This document shows, piece after piece, positions 1 through 4,704 of a stretch of 6,911 nucleotides of DNA; the stretch's first letter is position 1; each line of letters starts with the position of its first letter. Source of the stretch: Planctomycetota bacterium (GTDB lineage Bacteria > Planctomycetota > Planctomycetia > Pirellulales > Thermoguttaceae); contig JAEWUR010000288.1 of NCBI GenBank assembly GCA_023397045.1, forward strand, positions 1 to 6,911, written 5' to 3'. The notes beneath the pieces are model-generated. The model was not told the origin of the DNA, did not search any database, and worked only from the letters and a program-made list of their open reading frames with translations. The translations under genes were made by a program, and so were the position numbers.

Positions 1-1310
1 ACCTGATGAAGGACGAGGCGGGCCGGGTCATCTATGTAGGCAAGGCGAAAAACCTGCGTTCCCGGGCGGGCAGCTATTTCCTCAAGGCCGCGGCCGAAGA
101 CCAACGCACCGCAAAGCTGGTGCTCGAGATCCGCGATATCGACTACATCGACGCCGATAGCGAGATCGATGCCCTGTTGATGGAAGCTCGGCTAATCAAG
201 GACATCCTGCCGAAGTTCAACCGCGACCTGCGCGATAGCAAGAGCTTTCCATACCTCGAAATCTTCACGCACGAAGATTATCCGCGCGTCCGATTCACGC
301 GAGAACCGAAGCTGCGCGGCACGAAGCTCTACGGACCGTTCGCCAATCCTCGCGGTCTGCGCGGCGCTATTCAGGTCCTGCAAAAGGTCTTCAAATTCCG
401 CACCTGCGCGCTCGATATCGACGAGAGCGACAACCGGTGGCGATGGTTTCGCCCCTGTCTGCTTCATTCGATCGGGCAATGCACGGCCCCGTGCAACTTC
501 CGCATCTCGAAGGACGATTATCGCAAGAATATCCGACGCCTCCAGCATTTTCTCGACGGCGGCCGGAACAAAATGCTCAAAGAGTTGCGCGAGGAGATGG
601 CCGAGGCGGCCAAGCGACTCCAGTATGAAGAGGCCGCCCGGCTGCGCGACGAAATCGAGATGATCGAGTCGCTGGACGACCGCGGCGAGTTGGAGACGCA
701 CGTCCAGCCCGAGGTCTTTCCGATCGATCCGAAGCGCGGGCTCGCTGGTCTTCAAAAGGTGCTGCACTTGGAGCATCGGCCGCGCACGATCGAAGGCGTC
801 GACATCGCGCACACCGGCGGCGCCGAGACCGTGGCCTCGGTGGTGCAATTCATCGACGGGCTGCCGTTCAAGCCCGGCTACAAACGGATCCGAATTCGCG
901 AGGTCACGGGACCGAACGACGTGGCAAGCATCCACGAGGCCGTGGTGCGGCGTTTCCAGCATCTGCAACGAGAAAACGAAGAACCGCCCGACGTCCTGCT
1001 GATCGACGGGGGAAAAGGACAACTCAACGCGGCGCTCGCGGCGTTGGAGTTTCTCGACACACACGGCCAAGGCGAAGCGGTCGCGCGGCCGGGCCTCGTG
1101 ATTTCGTTGGCCAAACGCGAGGAGTTGGTTTTTCGGCCGGGCGACGACGAGCCGTTGCGTTTGAGCCGTCACAGCTACGCATTGCGGCTGCTGCAATACG
1201 TTCGCGACGAGGCCCACCGTTTCGCCCAGCATTATCACCACCTGCTGCGTCGGAAATCGCAGTTGGGCGAGGATGAGCGAGGGCGGGGGACGCGCGGCAG
1301 CGAGTCGTGA
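1..1310 (+). CDS. uvrC: UvrABC excinuclease subunit C, 5'-truncated by window edge, no C-terminal HhH
   Basis: UvrC makes the two incisions flanking a DNA lesion after UvrA/UvrB recognition (cytoplasmic nucleotide excision repair). Numbering from the first in-window ATG (position 6), which is not the true start: the frame is open to base 1 and the GIY half of the nuclease motif lies off the edge. Visible are the YVGKAKNLR stretch (10-18, with catalytic-type Arg18), Glu60 in LLMEARLIK, four cysteines C134, C151, C159 and C163 with the spacing of the UvrC iron-sulfur cluster, a UVR (UvrB-binding) helix pair at about 187-223, and the RNase H-like 3' nuclease with Asp266 (DIAHTGG), Asp334 (LLIDGGKGQ) and His404 (RDEAHRF). 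The protein stops about 30 residues after His404, so the tandem helix-hairpin-helix DNA-binding domain of typical ~600-residue UvrCs is absent. The last ~14 residues are charged, low-complexity sequence. Function is certain from motifs; the short form may be lineage-typical. Confidence 0.96.
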   Translation, partial: LMKDEAGRVIYVGKAKNLRSRAGSYFLKAAAEDQRTAKLVLEIRDIDYIDADSEIDALLMEARLIKDILPKFNRDLRDSKSFPYLEIFTHEDYPRVRFTREPKLRGTKLYGPFANPRGLRGAIQVLQKVFKFRTCALDIDESDNRWRWFRPCLLHSIGQCTAPCNFRISKDDYRKNIRRLQHFLDGGRNKMLKELREEMAEAAKRLQYEEAARLRDEIEMIESLDDRGELETHVQPEVFPIDPKRGLAGLQKVLHLEHRPRTIEGVDIAHTGGAETVASVVQFIDGLPFKPGYKRIRIREVTGPNDVASIHEAVVRRFQHLQRENEEPPDVLLIDGGKGQLNAALAALEFLDTHGQGEAVARPGLVISLAKREELVFRPGDDEPLRLSRHSYALRLLQYVRDEAHRFAQHYHHLLRRKSQLGEDERGRGTRGSES

Positions 1311-1348
1311 CGGTTGTTCGGGGTGTGCCGGACAAACCGGAATTCCGA

Positions 1349-1425
1349 CCGCCCTCACCCCCTGCCCCTCTCCCGCAAGCGGGCGAGGGGAGCCTTTTTC
1401 TTCCCGCCCGCGTCCCGCAAGCGGG
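1349..1425. repeat. 77-bp dispersed palindromic (REP-like) repeat, copy A
   Basis: This matches 6794-6870 in the same orientation at 72 of 77 positions with no gaps. Its core is an inverted repeat: arm 1365-1376 (CCCCTCTCCCGC), two-base loop AA at 1377-1378, arm 1379-1390, pairing at 11 of 12 positions. A second, shorter palindrome (CCCGC-AA-GCGGG) closes the element. It lies 38 bp past the uvrC stop. The first hairpin is followed by AGCC and five T residues (1395-1399), so on the plus strand it could double as a weak terminator for uvrC. Seen directly: repeat and palindrome. Inferred: a REP-like family with more copies in the genome. Confidence 0.85.
1365..1399 (+). terminator. Possible uvrC terminator formed by the repeat hairpin
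   Basis: A 12-bp stem with one mismatch and a two-base loop ends at 1390, then a four-base spacer and T5 (1395-1399). It lies 54 bp after the uvrC stop, the right side for ending that transcript. The spacer and short T tract make it imperfect, and copy B has a different sequence after its stem, so termination may be incidental. Confidence 0.35.
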
Positions 1426-1444
1426 CTCTTCTTCCCGTCCTCGT

Positions 1445-1465
1445 CACACAAGGGGGCGAGGGGAG
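1445..1465. repeat. Degraded half-copy of the palindromic repeat
   Basis: These 21 bp match the right half of the copy A hairpin (CCCGCAAGCGGGCGAGGGGAG) at 18 of 21 positions, but the left arm has gone. The stretch is followed by T6 and then CTCC and TGCCCCC, which can pair back imperfectly with GGAG and GGGGGC. No gene lies here. Confidence 0.55.
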
Positions 1466-1479
1466 CTTTTTTCTCCTTG

Positions 1480-1521
1480 CCCCCGTCCCTCGTCCCCCAC
1501 CCCTCGTCCCCCGCCCCTCGC
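1480..1521. repeat. C-rich heptamer tandem array, six units
   Basis: Six consecutive 7-bp units follow the pattern CCC(C/T)C(G/A)(T/C): CCCCCGT, CCCTCGT, CCCCCAC, CCCTCGT, CCCCCGC, CCCTCGC. Units alternate, giving a 14-bp higher-order period. The minus strand reads as G tracts every seven bases, so it could form a G-quadruplex. No frame across it looks like protein. Confidence 0.8.
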
Positions 1522-1533
1522 CTCCAAACCTGT

Positions 1534-1549
1534 CCTATCTTTCTATAGG
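1534..1549. promoter_or_regulatory. Small inverted repeat / weak -10-like site upstream of the HdeD-like gene
   Basis: CCTAT (1534-1538) and ATAGG (1545-1549) form a perfect 5-bp inverted repeat around a six-base centre, in the only A/T-containing stretch between the C-rich array and the next gene. TATCTT at 1536-1541 matches the TATAAT box at four of six positions, with no clear -35 box. It is the best promoter or operator candidate for the gene at 1615, but weak. Confidence 0.2.
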
Positions 1550-1599
1550 CAAAAACGTCGGCGGTCGACGATCGCCGATTCGGATTGGCTCTCTCACAC

Positions 1600-1605
1600 A
1601 AGGGG
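1600..1605 (+). promoter_or_regulatory. Shine-Dalgarno of the HdeD-like gene
   Basis: AAGGGG lies nine bases before the ATG at 1615. This decides the start over the in-frame TTG at 1585, which would put the Shine-Dalgarno inside the coding sequence. The surrounding bases 1594-1609 are near-identical to 1444-1459 in the repeat-rich spacer. Confidence 0.55.
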
Positions 1606-1614
1606 ACGAAAGAC

Positions 1615-2223
1615 ATGTGTAGCGAAATGACTTTGCACGGCTGTGCCTGCGGCGAACAGCTTCAAAAAGAGTTCGGCCATCTACGGCGCGAATGGATGTG
1701 GCTGTTCTTGTTCGGCGTCTTGCTGACGGTATGCGGCGCCGCCGCCGTGATTCTTCCGCCGTTGACCGTGTTGCTCTCGGTATCGGCCGTCGTGTTCCTC
1801 GGCATCGCGCTGGTCGTTGGCGGCATCGCCACGATCATTGCGTCGCTTTGGGCCGGCAAATGGAGCGGCACGTTGGTTCAACTACTCGTCGGCATCTTGT
1901 ACCTGGTCATCGGGTTCATGATTACCGACATGCCGTTGGAGACGACCGTTGCGTTGACGCTGTTCATTGCGGCGTTCTGCATCGTGGCCGGCATCTTCCG
2001 AACCGTCTCGGCGCTGTCGATCCGATATCCCTACTGGGGATGGTCGCTGCTGAACGGCATGATCACCTTGCTGCTGGGCCTGATTATTTACCGGCAGTTC
2101 CCGGAATGTGCGTTCTGGGTGCTCGGCCTGTTGATCGGTCTCGAACTGTTCTTCCACGGCTGGACCTGGATCATGCTGTCGCTGGCCGTCAGGAAACTTC
2201 CGGAGTTGCCCGAAGCCAAGTAG
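1615..2223 (+). CDS. HdeD/DUF308 family integral membrane protein
   Basis: A 202-residue inner-membrane protein with about six hydrophobic helices (roughly 28-48, 50-79, 85-103, 109-131, 142-158, 165-194), joined by short loops with few charges. Size, helix count and the paired-helix layout fit the HdeD/DUF308 family. E. coli HdeD belongs to the acid-resistance island, but the biochemical activity of the family is not established, so acid resistance should not be assumed. The cytoplasmic-looking N-terminus carries three cysteines (C2, C10, C12), which may be lineage-specific. The ATG at 1615 was chosen because AAGGGG precedes it; ATG 1627 (Met5) is a second choice. It is followed 35 bp later by a strong terminator and is probably monocistronic. 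Family assignment is by recognition of the hydrophobic pattern. Confidence 0.85.
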   Translation: MCSEMTLHGCACGEQLQKEFGHLRREWMWLFLFGVLLTVCGAAAVILPPLTVLLSVSAVVFLGIALVVGGIATIIASLWAGKWSGTLVQLLVGILYLVIGFMITDMPLETTVALTLFIAAFCIVAGIFRTVSALSIRYPYWGWSLLNGMITLLLGLIIYRQFPECAFWVLGLLIGLELFFHGWTWIMLSLAVRKLPELPEAK

Positions 2224-2258
2224 CGCCGCGAGAAAAAGTCGCGTAATCCACGCAAAAC

Positions 2259-2292
2259 AAAGCCCACGGGTCGACCGCCCGCGGGCTTTTTT
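2259..2292 (+). terminator. Intrinsic terminator after the HdeD-like gene
   Basis: Arms AAAGCCCACGGG (2259-2270) and CCCGCGGGCTTT (2278-2289) pair at 11 of 12 positions around a seven-base loop, and the second arm runs into T6 (2287-2292). It lies 35 bp past the stop codon at 2223. This is a textbook Rho-independent terminator and separates the HdeD-like gene from the next transcription unit. Confidence 0.88.
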
Positions 2293-2330
2293 ATTGGCCA
2301 ACATGAAGACCAACCCGGCCGGCGAGGCAA

Positions 2331-2371
2331 TTGTTGCCCAAAACGGCCATTTGTGATATCCTGATAGGGTA
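2331..2371 (+). promoter_or_regulatory. Possible promoter region of the propeller/TIM-barrel operon
   Basis: After the terminator, 188 bp remain before the next start, so a promoter is expected here. TTGTTG (2331-2336) and TGATAT (2354-2359) are 17 bp apart, each matching its consensus at three of six positions. Overlapping the second is TATCCT (2357-2362), GAT, AGGGTA (2366-2371), a small stem with one G-U pair, and TATCCT recurs at 2370-2375. Position is the best argument; the sequence match is poor. Confidence 0.25.
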
Positions 2372-2480
2372 TCCTCCACGCCCACCCAGCCACCGAACGG
2401 TTTCCTTCCTGATTCGCTTGAACGGTCTTTTGGCGGTCGACTGTCCCACCGACAAAAAACTGCCCTTCACGGAGAACGAC

Positions 2481-3659
2481 ATGAACACGATTCTCGCCTT
2501 GGCCGCTGCGCTGGTCGTCTCGCAAACGCCTCAATTCCAACGCCACGACATCGCCGATTTCGAGGCGGGCTATCAGGCGTCGGTCGCCGACGTCAACAAC
2601 GACGGGCGGCCCGACGTGCTCGCCCTGTCGATCGCCAAGCCGGTGGTCGAGTGGTTCGAGAATCCGCAGTGGCAGCGTCATCCGATCGCCGACACGGCGT
2701 TGAACATCGACATGGCGCCGCGCGACATCGACGGCGACGGCCAAGTCGAGTTGGTGCTGGCCAGCGGTTTCTATTTCGACGACGCCAGCCGCGGCGGCGA
2801 CCTCGAATGGCTCCGCCCCGACGCCGATTCCAGCAAGCCGTGGCATCGTCATCGAATCGCGATCGATCCGGTCGTGCATCGCGTTCGCTGGGGCGATCTC
2901 GACGGCGACGGCCATCAGGAGTTGATTCATGCACCATTCTTTGGTCCAGGCTCGAAGGGCGTGCAGTCGCCCAAGCCGGCGCATCTTTGGGCGTTTCGCG
3001 TGCCTGCCGATCCCGAGACCGATTCCTGGCCAATCTGGAAAATCGACGAGACGCTGACCAACATGCACGGCGTCTATGTGGCCGACATCGACGGCGACGG
3101 CCGCGCCGAAGTGTTGACCGCCAGCCGAGAAGGCGTCCACCGATTCGATTGGGAAGGCGACGCGGCAACCGGTCGCTGGGAGAAAGAGCACATCTCGCCC
3201 GGCGCTCCGCCGCCCGAAAACGATCCGAACGGCCCGAGCGGCAGCAGCGAAATCGCGTTTGGGACGTTGGGTCCGGGACGGCCGTTTTATGCGGCCATCG
3301 AGCCGTGGCACGGCAATCAGTTGGTCGTCTACACGCCGCCCGAAGACGGCGGTTTCTGGACGCGCCGCGTGTTGGACGGCAGTTTGGATCAAGGTCACGG
3401 ACTGGCTGTGGCCGACCTCGACGGCGACGGTCAGGGCGAGATCGTCTTCGGTTCGCGAGGCGATAAGAATCGCGGCGTGGCGATATTCGATCCCGACGCC
3501 ACCGGCGAGAACTTCGCACGCATCGAAGTCGATCCGACCATGCCGGCCGATTGCACGATTGTGGCCGACATCAACGGCGACGGCCGGCTCGACCTGATCG
3601 TCAACGGCGGCGGCGCTAACAAGTTGGCGTGGTATGAGAACGTCACCAAGGAACCGTGA
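2481..3659 (+). CDS. Exported FG-GAP/VCBS-repeat beta-propeller protein
   Basis: A 392-residue protein of repeated beta-propeller blades, each with a calcium-loop motif of the D-x-(D/N)-(G/N)-D-G type at Asp37, 82, 139, 202, 312 and 363, followed by a hydrophobic strand such as VLAL or IVFGS. The 110-residue gap between the fourth and fifth motifs holds a motif-less blade (around IAFGTLGPGRPFYAAIEPW), so a seven-bladed propeller is likely. The first ~15 residues (NTILALAAALVV) are hydrophobic and resemble a short secretion signal, although no Lys/Arg precedes the core. The ATG at 2481 was chosen because GGAG lies six bases upstream; the frame is open further upstream without signal-like sequence. 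Such propellers usually bind proteins, sugars or calcium at the cell surface or in the periplasm; no catalytic site is recognisable. The next gene begins 19 bp later and is probably co-transcribed. The ligand is unknown. Confidence 0.9.
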   Translation: MNTILALAAALVVSQTPQFQRHDIADFEAGYQASVADVNNDGRPDVLALSIAKPVVEWFENPQWQRHPIADTALNIDMAPRDIDGDGQVELVLASGFYFDDASRGGDLEWLRPDADSSKPWHRHRIAIDPVVHRVRWGDLDGDGHQELIHAPFFGPGSKGVQSPKPAHLWAFRVPADPETDSWPIWKIDETLTNMHGVYVADIDGDGRAEVLTASREGVHRFDWEGDAATGRWEKEHISPGAPPPENDPNGPSGSSEIAFGTLGPGRPFYAAIEPWHGNQLVVYTPPEDGGFWTRRVLDGSLDQGHGLAVADLDGDGQGEIVFGSRGDKNRGVAIFDPDATGENFARIEVDPTMPADCTIVADINGDGRLDLIVNGGGANKLAWYENVTKEP

Positions 3660-3678
3660 CGAACGATGTGCTGCAACA

Positions 3679-4662
3679 ATGACGAATGCCATCTCAACCG
3701 CCGGCCCTCTCGCTGATCGTCTCGCAAAGCGAGATGGGACGTTTTTCTTGAACCGTCGCAAGGCCATTCTGCTGGGCGGCATTGCGATCGGAGCGGCGAT
3801 GGCGCCGGGCGCTGCATCGGCACGGCCGGAACCGAGCGATCCGGAGCCGTTCCGTTTCTGCCTCAACACCGGAACGCTGCGAGACCAGAACCCGCCATTG
3901 ACCGAAGAAATCGAGATTGCCGCCAAGGCCGGCTACGATGCCATCGAGCCGTGGGTGTCCGAGATCCAAACGTATGCCGAGCAGGGCGGCAGCCTGCCGG
4001 ACCTGAAAAAGAAGATCGCCAATCTCGGTTTGACGGTCGAAAGCGCGATCGGGTTCGCCGAATGGATCGGCGACGAGCCGTGGCAATCGCCCAAGTGCGC
4101 CGAGACATGGAAACACGACATGGACCTCGTGGCCCAGATCGGCGGCAAGCGGATCTGCGCCGCGCCGACGGGTCCGGCGCAACCCGATCTGTTTAAGGCC
4201 GCCGCCAACTATCGCCGGTTGCTCGAATTGGGTCGCAACGTCGGCGTAACGCCGCAACTGGAACTCTGGGGACGATCGCCGAGCCTCGCGCGGCTGGGCC
4301 AAGTTGCCGCCATCCTGGCCGAGTCGGGCGATCGCGACGCCTGTGCCACGTTGGACGTGTTCCACATCTACACCGGCGGATCGCCGTTCGCCGGCCTGCG
4401 CTCGTTCAATGGCGATTCGCTGCATGTGTTCCACATGAACGACTATCCGGCCGACCCGCCGCGCGATCGGATCGGCGACCAGCATCGCGTCTACCCTGGC
4501 GACGGCATCGCCCCGCTGAAAGACATCCTCGACGATCTGCGCGCAATCGGGTTCCGAGGATTTCTCTCGCTCGAACTGTTCAATCACGAATACGGGCGGC
4601 AAGATCCGCTCGCGGTCGCCACGACGGGTCTGGACAAGATGCGGGCGGTTGTTGATCGCTAG
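3679..4662 (+). CDS. Xylose isomerase-like TIM-barrel protein (sugar phosphate isomerase/epimerase family), Tat-type signal
   Basis: A 327-residue protein of the AP_endonuc_2 (xylose isomerase-like) fold. From the 3679 ATG: an N-terminal stretch, NRRKAILLGG plus a small-residue hydrophobic segment ending in AASA (a twin-arginine-like signal, with Ala in place of the usual Phe), then the barrel. Likely metal ligands are Glu195 (QLELWG), Asp226 with His229 (TLDVFHIY), His252 (HVFHMNDY) and Glu299 (SLELFN); Asp267/His269 and Glu90 (AIEPW) may also be in the active site. Relatives isomerise or epimerise sugars or inositol derivatives with a divalent metal; the substrate cannot be read from sequence. 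Pairing with a secreted propeller suggests sugar processing outside the cytoplasm (inference). The start is uncertain: ATG 3634 would overlap the upstream gene by 26 bp, and TTG 3748 would begin directly at the twin-arginine motif. None has a strong Shine-Dalgarno. Confidence 0.88.
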   Translation: MTNAISTAGPLADRLAKRDGTFFLNRRKAILLGGIAIGAAMAPGAASARPEPSDPEPFRFCLNTGTLRDQNPPLTEEIEIAAKAGYDAIEPWVSEIQTYAEQGGSLPDLKKKIANLGLTVESAIGFAEWIGDEPWQSPKCAETWKHDMDLVAQIGGKRICAAPTGPAQPDLFKAAANYRRLLELGRNVGVTPQLELWGRSPSLARLGQVAAILAESGDRDACATLDVFHIYTGGSPFAGLRSFNGDSLHVFHMNDYPADPPRDRIGDQHRVYPGDGIAPLKDILDDLRAIGFRGFLSLELFNHEYGRQDPLAVATTGLDKMRAVVDR

Positions 4663-4704
4663 GGAACCGCATCAAATCGGGATCACCCTGTTTCGGGCGC
4701 CGCC
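4663..4704. other. Convergent 42-bp spacer, no clear terminator
   Basis: The plus-strand TIM-barrel gene and minus-strand selB end tail to tail here. GGGC-GCC-GCCC (about 4695-4705) can form a four-base-pair stem at the selB end, but no T tract follows on either strand. I see no convincing terminator. Confidence 0.5.

Noticed and set aside
1308..1310. UGA stop of uvrC as a selenocysteine codon, given selB in the window
   Set aside because: The sequence after the stop is non-protein-like repeat DNA, no SECIS-like hairpin immediately follows, and UvrC has no Sec position.
1349..1521. CRISPR array or insertion sequence
   Set aside because: Repeats are not separated by unique spacers of constant length, and no transposase frame or target-site duplication is visible.
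192..1616. 474-codon open frame on the minus strand across uvrC
   Set aside because: It lies antisense to a motif-rich uvrC, its product shows no recognisable domain, and it runs through the repeat spacer. Long antisense frames are expected from GC-rich codon usage.
1273..1630. Overlapping small proline/serine-rich frames in the spacer after uvrC
   Set aside because: They are translations of the C-rich repeat and heptamer array in all three frames, with no start signal and no plausible protein character.
2088..3926. 612-codon open frame on the minus strand across the propeller gene
   Set aside because: It spans a strong terminator and parts of three plus-strand genes. Its apparent repeats (VAVDVG-like) are the mirror image of the DxDGDG repeats on the other strand.
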